21,333 bases of DNA from Chitinophagaceae bacterium UBA4407 (GCA_002390845.1 DGQT01000020.1:1-21333); one strand, 5' to 3'. Shown: positions 1-7,244, counted from the stretch's first letter. The notes: generated by a model not told the origin, from the sequence alone. Program-made: numbers and translations.

Positions 1-312
1 ATGGGATTTTTTCAAAAAATTTTTGGCGGCGGCGGAGCCCAGGGCGGTGGTAAAATGGGCGAATTATTGCAAACTTTAACTACCGATCTTAACCTCGATG
101 CAAACCAGGTAAGCCAGTTTAATGCCGCATTCAGCGCGTTTAAAGAAAAGCGCAAACAAATTAAATCTGCAGGTGGCGACAGGGCGCAGATTCAGGCAGC
201 ACGGCAACAGATGAATGCACAACTTACCGGACTTTTAAACCCGCAACAAAAGCAAACTTTTATGGCGAATGCAGCAAAATACGATGGCTTAATGCAAGGT
301 GGCCAGGAATAG
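1..312 (+). CDS. Small hypothetical protein, Gly-rich N-terminus and helical body
   Basis: I do not recognise a named family. The 103-residue product starts MGFFQKIFGGGG, a short hydrophobic stretch followed by a Gly-rich linker. It continues as a hydrophilic, Gln/Ala/Lys-rich and probably all-helical body ending in LLNPQQKQTFMANAAKYDGLM. The 'L-NPQQK--F' ending is reminiscent of Spy/CpxP-like periplasmic helical proteins, but there is no convincing signal peptide, so that resemblance is weak. The ATG is the first base of the window, so a start further upstream cannot be excluded, although MGFF looks like a natural N-terminus. A clean intrinsic terminator follows 25 nt after the stop, which supports this being the last gene of its transcript. 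Confidence 0.6.
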   Translation: MGFFQKIFGGGGAQGGGKMGELLQTLTTDLNLDANQVSQFNAAFSAFKEKRKQIKSAGGDRAQIQAARQQMNAQLTGLLNPQQKQTFMANAAKYDGLMQGGQE

Positions 313-336
313 CATTTATAATTACACAAGCTTAAC

Positions 337-372
337 AAAGCCGCCATTTTTTTAAGTGGCGGCTTTTATTTT
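337..372 (+). terminator. Intrinsic terminator after the first gene
   Basis: A perfect 10-bp stem AAAGCCGCCA / TGGCGGCTTT (337-346 with 357-366) is followed by a T-rich tail (TTTTATTTTT). It lies just downstream of the stop codon at 310-312. Confidence 0.85.
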
Positions 373-411
373 TGGTAACCTCCTGATTTCGATTTTATTG
401 TACAAAATTTT

Positions 412-613
412 TTTTTGACCCCGGCATTTGTATTTCATGGAATCTTCGTTGCGTCGCACACTTTTACGTTCAATTCAAAGATTAGCTGATTCGCGGATTG
501 CGGAATTTACTAGTACGCAAATTCGATAATCCGTGAATTCGTTCAATCTTATTCTTCAGTTCAAGTGTGCGACGCAAGAGGCAATGCCATAGAATATCCA
601 AAGCCTGGTTCAT
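412..613. repeat. Complete palindromic repeat element R1 (type A, both arms)
   Basis: The core TTGCGTCGCACACTT (449-463) is answered by its perfect reverse complement (563-577). Outside the cores the arms continue as an imperfect inverted repeat: the left reads TTTGACCCCGGCATTTGTA then TTTCATGGAATCTTCG, and the right, reverse-complemented, reads TGAACCAGGCTTTGGATA then TTCTATGGCATTGCCTC. The interior (about 478-545) is also self-complementary, with CGGATT at 494-499 facing AATCCG at 528-533. The whole element can fold as one long hairpin. It lies between the terminator of the first gene and the tyrS promoter. Confidence 0.85.
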
Positions 614-665
614 AAATATCTTTTTTATTGAATTATTCTGCATAATCAGAATAAGCACATTCTCT

Positions 666-673
666 TACTTTTG
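666..673 (+). promoter_or_regulatory. Bacteroidota -7 promoter element of tyrS
   Basis: TACTTTTG matches the TAnnTTTG consensus of Bacteroidota sigma-70-type promoters exactly and lies 15 nt before the tyrS ATG. I do not see a good -33 TTTG at the ideal spacing, so the call rests on the -7 element and its position. Confidence 0.45.
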
Positions 674-688
674 CGCAAATCTTAAGGA

Positions 689-1966
689 ATGAACCTGATT
701 AAAGAATTACAATGGCGTGGGCTGATACAAGACATAATGCCTGGTACTGAAGAGCAATTACAAAAAGAAATGACTTCGGGCTATATTGGTTTTGACCCCA
801 CCGCCGATAGCTTACATATAGGCAGCCTTGTACCTATTTTACTTTTGGTTCACCTTCAGCGAGCGGGCCATAAACCTTTTGCATTGGTAGGTGGGGCCAC
901 CGGTATGGTAGGCGACCCAAGCGGTAAAAGCGAGGAAAGAAATTTATTAAGTGAAGATGTTCTGAAAAAGAACCAGGAAGGCGTAAAAAAGCAACTGGAA
1001 AAATTTCTTGATTTTGATGTCATTAAGCCTAACGCAGCTGTAATGGTAAATAACTACGACTGGTTTAAAGAAATGAGCTTTCTGGATTTTATAAGAGATG
1101 TAGGCAAGCATATAACAGTGAACTACATGATGGCTAAAGATAGTGTGAAGAAAAGAATTGAAGGCGATACGGGCATTAGTTTCACCGAGTTTACATACCA
1201 GTTAATTCAGGGTTATGATTTTTACTGGCTTTATGCAAACCATAATTGTAAACTGCAAATGGGCGGCAGCGATCAGTGGGGAAATATTACCACAGGTACC
1301 GAACTGGTTCGCCGTAAAGCAGGTGGCGAAGCATTTGCATTTACCTGCCCTTTATTGACAAAAGCAGATGGAGGCAAGTTTGGTAAATCTGAAAAAGGTA
1401 ATATTTGGCTGGATGCAGAAAAGACATCGCCTTATTTGTTTTACCAGTTTTGGTTAAATGCTGCAGACGAAGACGCTAAAAAATGGATCAGGATTTTTAC
1501 ATTCATCCCGAAAGATGAAATTGAAACCCTGATCGTTGAACACGAAAAAGAGGCATCACAAAGATTGCTGCAGAAGCGGCTTGCAAAGGAAATAACAGTT
1601 TTTGTTCATGGTGCAGATGAGTATCATAAAGCCATGGAGACTACGGAGAAATTATTTGCAAATCAAAGTGCACCTGCCGAAAGTTTAAATGAAGAAGATC
1701 TGGAACAAATGGAAGGCATAGTGAAGTTTAATTTTGCTGCGGATAAGATTGAGCAAGGCATTGACACCGTTAGCTTTCTAGCAGAAAGCGGTATTTTTCC
1801 GAGCAAAGGAGAAGCCAGGAAAATGGTGCAAAGTGGTGGTATTATGATTAACCGAAAAAAGGTTGAAGATTTTCAAATGATAATCGATAATTCCTTTTTG
1901 CTTCATCAAAAGTATCTCTTGATTCAAAAGGGAAAAAGAAATTATTTCCTTGTAAAAGCTGTTTAA
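689..1966 (+). CDS. tyrS: Tyrosyl-tRNA synthetase
   Basis: Class I aminoacyl-tRNA synthetase that charges tRNA-Tyr with tyrosine in the cytoplasm. The 425-residue length is normal for the bacterial TyrS type. The Rossmann catalytic domain shows the HIGH-type signature as HIGS (residues 43-46), the tyrosine-pocket segment YQLIQGYDF (170-178), GGSDQWGNI (192-200) and the KMSKS-type loop as KFGKS (230-234). A C-terminal S4 RNA-binding domain follows, roughly from residue 355, including 'FPSKGEARKMVQSGGIMIN'. The ATG at 689 gives the usual short N-terminus and sits 15 nt after a promoter-like TACTTTTG. It appears to be monocistronic: repeat element R1 lies upstream, and a long non-coding region lies downstream. 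Confidence 0.97.
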   Translation: MNLIKELQWRGLIQDIMPGTEEQLQKEMTSGYIGFDPTADSLHIGSLVPILLLVHLQRAGHKPFALVGGATGMVGDPSGKSEERNLLSEDVLKKNQEGVKKQLEKFLDFDVIKPNAAVMVNNYDWFKEMSFLDFIRDVGKHITVNYMMAKDSVKKRIEGDTGISFTEFTYQLIQGYDFYWLYANHNCKLQMGGSDQWGNITTGTELVRRKAGGEAFAFTCPLLTKADGGKFGKSEKGNIWLDAEKTSPYLFYQFWLNAADEDAKKWIRIFTFIPKDEIETLIVEHEKEASQRLLQKRLAKEITVFVHGADEYHKAMETTEKLFANQSAPAESLNEEDLEQMEGIVKFNFAADKIEQGIDTVSFLAESGIFPSKGEARKMVQSGGIMINRKKVEDFQMIIDNSFLLHQKYLLIQKGKRNYFLVKAV

Positions 1967-1975
1967 AAATAAGCA

Positions 1976-2030
1976 ATTTTGATACCAGCAGCAGTTCTAA
2001 TGGCATCTTCGTTGCGTCGCAATCACTTCA
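1976..2030 (+). repeat. Single repeat arm R2 (type A)
   Basis: Left-type arm ending in TTGCGTCGCAATCACTT (2012-2028), preceded by ATGGCATCTTCG, which matches the outer arm of R1. There is a 2-nt insertion in the core relative to the other copies. I find no right-hand partner nearby. It lies directly after the tyrS stop. Confidence 0.7.
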
Positions 2031-2138
2031 ACAGTTGTACAAACGGCATCTTTTGATTCTATGCAAAATCTCTGCAATTAAATTATGCAGCTTCTAAGAA
2101 TACTTAATGTATTTGCCTCTTGTTTAACACAATTAAAT

Positions 2139-2180
2139 ATTTTTTTGCGACTATTATTTTTTCATTTTCCGCAAAAAAAT
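2139..2180. repeat. 11-bp perfect inverted repeat in the tyrS-hydrolase gap
   Basis: ATTTTTTTGCG (2139-2149) and CGCAAAAAAAT (2170-2180) are perfect reverse complements around a 20-nt T-rich loop. No U tract follows in either direction, so it is not an intrinsic terminator. It is followed by three GTGCA direct repeats (2181, 2193, 2204) spaced about one helical turn apart. The function is unknown; it may be an operator or part of a structured RNA. Confidence 0.5.
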
Positions 2181-2209
2181 GTGCATATCATGGTGCAAAA
2201 TGGGTGCAG

Positions 2210-2567
2210 AACAAGAAGGGTAAAAATTTGGAATCAGAAATTTTGAAGTGTAGTTTTACTTTACAAATGAGGAGCTAAAATTTTAAGTAAGAAAGAAGCG
2301 AATCTCAGGAAACTGAAGTCTGTTAAAAGACAGAAGTAGATTGAGAGGAGTTGAAATCTAAAGTAATGATTGAGGTGAATCATGAGAAACTGGAATCTGA
2401 CAATGGTGTTTGGTGTAACTAAGAAGGAGTACAAACCCTTTAATAAGGTTTGAAAACAGAAAAGAAGCAAGAGGCACTTTGGAAGATGATTGTATCTCAC
2501 AAAAGCATCAGGTTAGTAAGCGTACAGGCTTCGGCAGGTACTAATACAAAACTTGGTGCTTTTTTTA
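2210..2567 (+). ncRNA. Candidate structured non-coding RNA
   Basis: This is a purine-rich stretch with no credible reading frame on either strand. It contains a run of local hairpins: TTTTACTT/AAGTAAGA (2254-2261 with 2285-2292, one wobble), TCTGT/ACAGA (2319-2323 with 2330-2334), TAGATT/AATCTA (2337-2342 with 2355-2360), ATGATT/AATCAT (2366-2371 with 2378-2383), and CAAACC-TT/AAGGTTTG (2432-2440 with 2445-2452). It ends in a 14-bp terminator hairpin with a U7 tail. The 5' end is not defined by a clear promoter. Short hairpins are common in AT-rich DNA, so the main support is the terminator without a gene in front of it. It does not resemble tmRNA, RNase P RNA or SRP RNA signatures that I know. 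Confidence 0.35.
2501..2566 (+). terminator. Strong terminator with no gene upstream of it
   Basis: AAAAGCATCAGGTT (2501-2514) pairs with AACTTGGTGCTTTT (2550-2563) over 14 bp with two G-U wobbles. T2560-T2566 forms the U tract. The 35-nt loop contains its own small dyad (GTAC...GTAC around GGCTTCGGC). The nearest upstream gene on this strand, tyrS, ends more than 500 nt earlier. It probably ends the candidate RNA, or is a leader terminator of the hydrolase gene. Confidence 0.7.
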
Positions 2568-2584
2568 TGTTGGTTATCATGCTT

Positions 2585-2592
2585 TACATTTG
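2585..2592 (+). promoter_or_regulatory. -7 promoter element of the hydrolase gene
   Basis: TACATTTG fits TAnnTTTG exactly and lies 17 nt before the ATG at 2610, just after the terminator at 2501-2566. A -33 TTTG at ideal spacing is not evident. Confidence 0.45.
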
Positions 2593-2609
2593 CATATAAC
2601 CTATAAATT

Positions 2610-3314
2610 ATGCAGGCCTTTTTTATTTCCGGTCTCGGTGCTGATAAAACTGTTTTCCAGTTCCTCGATCTTAGCTACTGTAAACCGGTTTTTATTGACT
2701 GGATACCCCCTCAGAAAAAAGAAACACTACAGCATTATGCGATTCGTTTAAAAGAAACTCTAATACCTGATAATGCAACTATCGTTGGGCTATCCTTTGG
2801 CGGTATGCTTGCAACAGAGATTGCAAAAGAGTATCCATCTACAAATGCAATTATTATTTCCAGTGCAAAAACAAAATACGAAATACCATCATTTTATAAA
2901 GCGGGTAAATATCTTGCGGTACATGATATATTTCCTGGTGCCGCACACAAATGGCTGATGTTAAAAATGAAAAACCTGTTTAGTATTACAGATGAAACTG
3001 TATTAAAAGTTTACCAGGAACTTATAAAAAACAGTGACCCCTTTTTTAACAGATGGGCAGTAACAGCTTTACTTAATTGGAACAACCAGGAAGTACCTGA
3101 AAATATTTTGCATCTGCATGGTACTCATGATAAAGTGCTTCCATATAAATATGTAAAAAGTGATTATACTATAAAAAGAGGAGGTCATTTTATGGTAATG
3201 GAACAGGCTGCTGAAATATCAAAAATTCTTAAGGGAGTTCTTACAGGTAGTAATATAAATCCTTCAATTCTTGCATCATCAACCAATCGCTTTGAGGATT
3301 GCTTTCAAGAATAA
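2610..3314 (+). CDS. Alpha/beta-hydrolase fold protein
   Basis: A serine hydrolase of the alpha/beta fold, substrate unknown. Although short (234 residues), it shows a complete apparent catalytic triad: the nucleophile elbow GLSFGG (60-65, Ser62), the acid in HGTHDKVLP (Asp174), and the base in GGHFMVMEQA (His193). The N-terminus FFISGLGADKTVF corresponds to the first strand and oxyanion region. There is no signal peptide, so it is probably cytoplasmic. The last 25 or so residues are polar and not part of the fold. It is monocistronic, with its own -7 element upstream and a bidirectional terminator directly after the stop. The family assignment is secure; a specific reaction cannot be named. 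Confidence 0.85.
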   Translation: MQAFFISGLGADKTVFQFLDLSYCKPVFIDWIPPQKKETLQHYAIRLKETLIPDNATIVGLSFGGMLATEIAKEYPSTNAIIISSAKTKYEIPSFYKAGKYLAVHDIFPGAAHKWLMLKMKNLFSITDETVLKVYQELIKNSDPFFNRWAVTALLNWNNQEVPENILHLHGTHDKVLPYKYVKSDYTIKRGGHFMVMEQAAEISKILKGVLTGSNINPSILASSTNRFEDCFQE

Positions 3315-3315
3315 A

Positions 3316-3340
3316 AAACCACAGGTAAAGCTGTGGTTGT
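3316..3340. terminator. Bidirectional terminator between convergent genes
   Basis: AACCACAG (3317-3324) and CTGTGGTT (3331-3338) form a perfect 8-bp stem with a 6-nt loop. On the minus strand it is followed by a run of T, so it best serves the barrel genes coming from the right. On the plus strand the tail is weaker (GTTGTTA). Confidence 0.7.
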
Positions 3341-3359
3341 TAAAAATAAGGGTATTTAT

Positions 3360-3839
3360 TTAGAAAGTGTATCGAACGGCCAATCCGCCCCAGCCGCCTT
3401 CAAAATAATTGTAGCCAACAAAATTGAATGAAGGCTGCCAGTCGAGACTCATATTAATCGGAGCACCTTTAAATTTATAATCAAGACCCAGTACACCGTC
3501 AATACCAATGGCTACACCGGAATTCCTGTCTGGGTTTTCTTTTTTCCAGGTATCGTTCCAAACAGCAATGTGCGCACCGGGGCCAACGTACCATTTCAGG
3601 CCTTCAGCACCTTCTATATTGCCGTGTATCTCGTACAAGCCGGTAAGCCTGAAACCGTCTGAATAGAAATAACCCAAGCCCTCAAGTGCCTTATTTGGTG
3701 CGATAAAACTTTTTAGACTTACAGCACCCGGATAAAATTTAATACCCAATGCGGTTTGATAACTGCTGCTTGTGTTTTGTGCTTTTGTGTTAAGGGCTAC
3801 GATACAAATAATTGTTGCCAGAAATACTTTTTTCATCAT
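3360..3839 (-). CDS. Secreted barrel-like outer-membrane protein (paralog 1)
   Basis: The 159-residue product has a cleavable signal peptide (MMKKVFLATIICIVALNTKAQ, likely cut after AQ/QN) and alternating hydrophobic/polar strands. It ends in GGLAVRYTF, and a terminal aromatic residue is typical of outer-membrane beta-barrels recognised by the BAM machinery. The start may be the second Met. It is a clear paralog of the next gene: both share the pattern GIK, the motif VGPG-H, GIDG-LGLDYKF, DWQPS and the RYTF ending. The role is unknown; the size fits a small Bacteroidota barrel or porin-like family. The 3' end faces the bidirectional terminator. Confidence 0.8.
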   Translation of the reverse strand: MMKKVFLATIICIVALNTKAQNTSSSYQTALGIKFYPGAVSLKSFIAPNKALEGLGYFYSDGFRLTGLYEIHGNIEGAEGLKWYVGPGAHIAVWNDTWKKENPDRNSGVAIGIDGVLGLDYKFKGAPINMSLDWQPSFNFVGYNYFEGGWGGLAVRYTF

Positions 3840-3885
3840 TTATTTTTTTTACGTTGGTAAAAAATCGTGCCATTTTTTAAAATTC

Positions 3886-4347
3886 TTAGAAAGTGTAGCG
3901 CACTGCAACACCGCCATAGGCAGGAGTAAAACCTGCGGATCCTGCAAGTGTAACTGATGGCTGCCAGTCAACACTTACGTTAATTGGTATATTGGCGAAT
4001 TTGTAATCAAGGCCAAGAATACCATCAATACCAAGGTCTGCTTTGCTGTTATAATCTTTTTGATAAGCATTTTTCCAGAAGCCAACGTGTACGCCGGGGC
4101 CAGCAAACCACGCAAGGCCATCAACATTTAAATTGTAAAAATTAAACTCGTACAAGCCGCTAACTCTAAAGCCTTTGTTCCAAACCGTAGCCTGCGCTTC
4201 AATATTATTGTTTTGGGTAAGAAATTTTTTATAAGTAATGGAATAGCCACCGGGTAATTTTATACCCATGGCTTGTTTGTATGTAGATTGCGAAAAACCA
4301 AATGCTGTAACTGCAGTAAAAAGGGTAACGATGATTATTTTTTTCAT
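3886..4347 (-). CDS. Secreted barrel-like outer-membrane protein (paralog 2)
   Basis: The start is placed at the Met of MKKIIIVTLFTAV (ATG at 4347-4345), not at the upstream in-frame ATG (4377), because only this start puts the signal peptide at the N-terminus and the 10 upstream codons overlap a promoter-like motif. The mature part begins near SQSTYKQAMGIK. It shares WFAGPGVHVGFW, GIDGILGLDYKF, VDWQPS and the C-terminal GGVAVRYTF with the downstream neighbour, so the pair arose by tandem duplication. It has the same predicted topology and an aromatic last residue. The gap to paralog 1 is about 46 nt, which suggests co-transcription. The biological role is unknown. Confidence 0.8.
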   Translation of the reverse strand: MKKIIIVTLFTAVTAFGFSQSTYKQAMGIKLPGGYSITYKKFLTQNNNIEAQATVWNKGFRVSGLYEFNFYNLNVDGLAWFAGPGVHVGFWKNAYQKDYNSKADLGIDGILGLDYKFANIPINVSVDWQPSVTLAGSAGFTPAYGGVAVRYTF

Positions 4348-4351
4348 ACTG

Positions 4352-4382
4352 CAAAGATTTGTTGTGAAACGAATCAATGCAA
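4352..4382 (-). promoter_or_regulatory. Candidate promoter of the barrel-protein pair
   Basis: On the minus strand, TTG (4382-4380), a 20-nt spacer, then AATCTTTGC (4359-4351) resemble the Bacteroidota -33 and -7 elements (one mismatch from TAnnTTTG). The -7 box ends only 4 nt before the chosen ATG, so the transcript may be nearly leaderless. Confidence 0.4.
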
Positions 4383-4456
4383 CAGTATGTTATCAAATAC
4401 TTGTTAAAGATTTTTAGTGCTTACTATGCTGGCATAATAATTAATTGGGTCGGTAA

Positions 4457-4512
4457 TTTTTTTGAGCCATGCTGAAGTAAATCTATAAAGCATTTGTTGC
4501 GTCGCACACTGC
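4457..4512 (+). repeat. Single repeat arm R3 (type A)
   Basis: TTTTTTGAGCCATGCTGAA then TTGCGTCGCACACT (4497-4510). The first part matches the outer arm of R5 (TTTTGAGCCAGGCTGAAGA). It lies just beyond the 3' end of the DDAH-like gene, which has an oppositely oriented arm (R4) on its other side. Confidence 0.75.
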
Positions 4513-4572
4513 AGCTGCAACAATACTATTGAACAATTCCAATGCGGTGCCGTTGTCGTTTTGCAGTGCTTG

Positions 4573-5451
4573 TTATTTATACCGCTTTATTGGCCTTGTA
4601 AGGCAGGTAGGCCCGCCACCACCTTTTACACTTATGTCTTCGCCTTTGTAAACAATTACTTTGCACCCGGCGTTTTCCAATGCAGCTTTTGTTTTGGGGT
4701 TACCATCTACCATCATGCAGATACGTGGTGCCAGCGCCAGTACATTGCATCCCATTGTTTCAAACTCTTCATCAGGCACTTCAATCAAGCAGTAACCGCG
4801 TTGCAATAAAAGATTACGGAAAGCAATGGGCATTAATGGTGAGTATACAACAGCAAGATCCGCATCAATAGGGCTAAGGATCGACATTAAATGAAACACA
4901 TCTGAAGGGCCTTTATAATGTGGTAGCGGCACGGTAATTACTTCAACACTTAAGGGATTCAACAACAGTTTTAATTGTGCAATTCCTTCTTCGTTGGTGC
5001 GGTAGGTATGGCCAACAGCAAGTGTGTGTTCATCTAACCATGCAACATCACCACCCTCTATTGTACCTGGTGGCATTATGGTACCAAGCACCGGAATGCC
5101 AGCCGCTTCAAATGCCTTTTTTTCAGCCTGCGGTTCATGTGCTCTTGCAGCCTTGCCCATATTACAAATGATCATTCCTTTGTTCGTTGCAATGGCTGCA
5201 TCGCGGCAGTAAATAGAATCTATGTTAACTGCATCATTAGTCGGCAGGTGAAATATCTCAACTTCATACTCATTTAATACAGACTCAAAAATTTCGTATT
5301 CAAGCAATGCATTGCTGAAATCGGGTTTGCTTAAATAGTTTAGATCTTTCCATTGTATTTCAATATGCGCATCGCTTATAAATGCATGCTGTGTATTTTT
5401 AATGAACAATGATTTAATTTTTCCTGTTTCAGAATGGCTGGTTAATTTCAT
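4573..5451 (-). CDS. Dimethylarginine dimethylaminohydrolase / arginine-deiminase-fold hydrolase
   Basis: A guanidino-group-modifying enzyme of the amidinotransferase fold (five-bladed beta/alpha propeller), 292 residues. Visible conserved features are SIYCRDAA (79-86, substrate-binding Arg-Asp), TIEGGD (130-135), the catalytic His in DVFHLM (His187), GCNVLAL (234-240) and the C-terminal nucleophile in GGGGPTCLT (Cys283). This layout fits DDAH-type enzymes, which release citrulline from methylated arginine, and related citrulline- or ornithine-forming hydrolases; the exact substrate cannot be read from sequence. It lies about 155 nt downstream of an AdiC-like antiporter gene on the same strand, which hints at arginine-related metabolism. 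Opposite repeat arms R3 and R4 flank the gene. Confidence 0.85.
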   Translation of the reverse strand: MKLTSHSETGKIKSLFIKNTQHAFISDAHIEIQWKDLNYLSKPDFSNALLEYEIFESVLNEYEVEIFHLPTNDAVNIDSIYCRDAAIATNKGMIICNMGKAARAHEPQAEKKAFEAAGIPVLGTIMPPGTIEGGDVAWLDEHTLAVGHTYRTNEEGIAQLKLLLNPLSVEVITVPLPHYKGPSDVFHLMSILSPIDADLAVVYSPLMPIAFRNLLLQRGYCLIEVPDEEFETMGCNVLALAPRICMMVDGNPKTKAALENAGCKVIVYKGEDISVKGGGGPTCLTRPIKRYK

Positions 5452-5515
5452 TTGAATAAAAAGTTGTTTGACTTAATTGTAAATATTGATTATGCAGCCT
5501 GGTGTTGCCATAAAA

Positions 5516-5577
5516 CAGAACGTACAAGTGAGTGACACAACAGGCGATGCTATGAAAAACTTTAGCCTGTAACATAA
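5516..5577 (-). repeat. Single repeat arm R4 (type B)
   Basis: The core AAGTGAGTGACACAA (5526-5540), in right-arm orientation, is flanked by CAGAACGTAC inside and by GATGCTATGAAAAAC then TTTAGCCTGTAACA outside. Reverse-complemented, the outer part matches the R8 arm (TGTTACAGGCT). It sits between two minus-strand genes. Confidence 0.75.
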
Positions 5578-5606
5578 AATAATAAATTTAAACAGCTATA
5601 AGTCTT

Positions 5607-6932
5607 TTATAATTTTTTTTGTTTGTTCAATACGATATAAACATAGAAAGGGGTACCTGCAATTAAAAATATAAAGCCCCAGTAAACAATTTCCTGACCT
5701 GCACCGGCAATAGCCCACAGTGAAAATAAAAAAGCTAACGATGCCAGAACAATAATATGCAGCCATTTATTCTTACTTAAATACTCTTTGCTGGCTTTTC
5801 TTATTATTATATACGCTGCAGCGGATAAAAGATAAGGAAGTAATACTGTAAATGTAGATAGCAGGATTAAAAATTTAAACTGTTCTACAAGACCTTTTGT
5901 ATAGTTCATGATCATAAGAACAGAGACCAGTACACTTGAAATAACGATACCGGCAGCAGGTATCCCTCTTTTATTTTCTTTGCCAAAAATAGTAGGAAAT
6001 AATTTATCTTTTGCAATAGCAGAAGGTATTTGCCCCTGTATCAGTATCCAGCCGTTTAGTGCGCCAAATGCGGCAATGGCAACACCTGCGCTAACCCAGT
6101 AACGTGCATTACTACCCCAGATAATTACAGCAGCATCTGCAAATGGTGTAACCGAATGCTGCAGTATGTTTGAAGGGATCATTCCCATAACACTAATGCT
6201 GCCTGCTATGTAGATTACCGTAACGATAACTGTTCCCAGCATGGTGGCACGGGGAATTGTTTTTTCAGGGTTACTAACACTACCCGAAGGAATAGTAGCA
6301 CATTCTAAACCAAGGAACGCATAAAATGTTAATGTAGCTGTTGCTGAAAGTGCCGAAAAGTTAGAAACGCCGCTTGTATTGAATTGATTAAAATTCTCGC
6401 CGTGCATAAAAAACAAACCACCAAAGGCAACGAGAAGCAAAGGGATTATTTTTAAACAGGTTGTAATCAATTGCAGTTTGCCCGATGTTACAATGCCCAA
6501 GGTGTTGATCCATGTAAGCAACCAAATAGCACTTAAGCCGGTAAGTACCGCAGCCACCGCATTCGTTGCAAGTACAGGAAAAAAAGTACTTAATGCGCTT
6601 ACCAGCGATACTGCAATTGCTGCATTGGTGCACCATACAGAAATCCAGTAACCCCATGCAACCAGGAATCCGGTAAAATCTCCAAAAGCTTTGTAGCAGT
6701 AAGCATACGGGCCACCATCTGCATTCGGCATCAACTTGCTTAAATTGCTGAAAACTTTTGCCAGTACAAATGCGCCAACCGCAGAGAATAACCAGCCCAG
6801 GATACTAATGCTGCCGTATGCCGCCAATGCGGCGGGCATTAAAAAAACACCTGCACCAATCATGTTGCCTGCAACAAGTGATGTACTGGTCCATAAGCCC
6901 AACTTATTTTTTGATGAGGAAGATTCAGGCAT
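5607..6932 (-). CDS. APC-family amino-acid antiporter, AdiC-like
   Basis: A 441-residue integral inner-membrane protein with about 12 hydrophobic segments. The first helix carries GNMIGAGVF (22-30), matching the G-S/A-G substrate-backbone motif of the amino acid/polyamine/organocation superfamily. GLECATIPSGSVSNPEKTI (208-226) places a Glu at 210 and FGALNGW places a Trp at 295. These correspond in context to AdiC Glu208 and Trp293, which take part in gating and substrate stacking. This resemblance to the arginine/agmatine antiporter group, plus the neighbouring DDAH-fold enzyme, suggests transport of arginine, agmatine or a related amine, but substrate specificity in this family changes easily. 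The final residues NKQKKL are cytosolic and basic. Confidence 0.88.
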   Translation of the reverse strand: MPESSSSKNKLGLWTSTSLVAGNMIGAGVFLMPAALAAYGSISILGWLFSAVGAFVLAKVFSNLSKLMPNADGGPYAYCYKAFGDFTGFLVAWGYWISVWCTNAAIAVSLVSALSTFFPVLATNAVAAVLTGLSAIWLLTWINTLGIVTSGKLQLITTCLKIIPLLLVAFGGLFFMHGENFNQFNTSGVSNFSALSATATLTFYAFLGLECATIPSGSVSNPEKTIPRATMLGTVIVTVIYIAGSISVMGMIPSNILQHSVTPFADAAVIIWGSNARYWVSAGVAIAAFGALNGWILIQGQIPSAIAKDKLFPTIFGKENKRGIPAAGIVISSVLVSVLMIMNYTKGLVEQFKFLILLSTFTVLLPYLLSAAAYIIIRKASKEYLSKNKWLHIIVLASLAFLFSLWAIAGAGQEIVYWGFIFLIAGTPFYVYIVLNKQKKL

Positions 6933-7000
6933 GCTGTTATGATTTTTAGAACCGGTGGGTAAGATACAATTTTAAAATTCCTGTAAGAAGTTTAGTACAT

Positions 7001-7244
7001 GTTTTGAGCCAGGCTGAAGAATAAATATGATGCTTTTGTTGCGTCGCACACTTGTACTTTCGGAACGTTTTTGAATTGTGGTTCAAAAGTTCACAAGTTC
7101 TAAAGGTTTACACCTTTTCTTTGCTTCTAATTACTATATGTACTTGTAAAACCGTGAACTTTGCAAGTGCTGCATTACATTCCGAACGGACAAGTGTGCG
7201 GTGCAACGGCAGCTGATAAAAGAAATAAAGCCCGGCTCAAAAAG
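7001..7244. repeat. Complete palindromic repeat element R5 (type A, both arms)
   Basis: The left arm GTTTTGAGCCAGGCTGAAGA plus core TTGCGTCGCACACTT (7039-7053) is mirrored by AAGTGTGCGGTGCAA (7192-7206) and an outer CCCGGCTCAAAAAG (7231-7244). The core dyad on the right has become GCG-G-TGC, which still pairs with a G-U wobble. The interior contains a perfect AAAGTTCAC/GTGAACTTT pair near 7086-7095 and 7153-7162, so the whole element is foldable. Its right arm overlaps the falsely extended 5' end of the nrnA reading frame. Confidence 0.85.

Noticed and set aside
2110..2180. Intrinsic terminator for tyrS at the 11-bp inverted repeat
   Set aside because: The poly-T tract is in the 5' arm and the 3' arm ends in A-rich sequence, so there is no U tail; tyrS ends 170 nt earlier.
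2261..2500. Minus-strand 79-residue reading frame
   Set aside because: Its Leu/Phe-rich composition is simply the complement of a purine-rich stretch; no motif, no plausible start context, and it overlaps the hairpin series.
4561..5212. Plus-strand reading frames opposite the DDAH-like gene
   Set aside because: Shadow frames with Cys/His/Gln-rich composition; the opposite strand carries a complete catalytic set.
412..7244. Insertion sequence or transposon with transposase
   Set aside because: No transposase or other mobility gene lies in the window; the elements are non-coding and could at most be non-autonomous.
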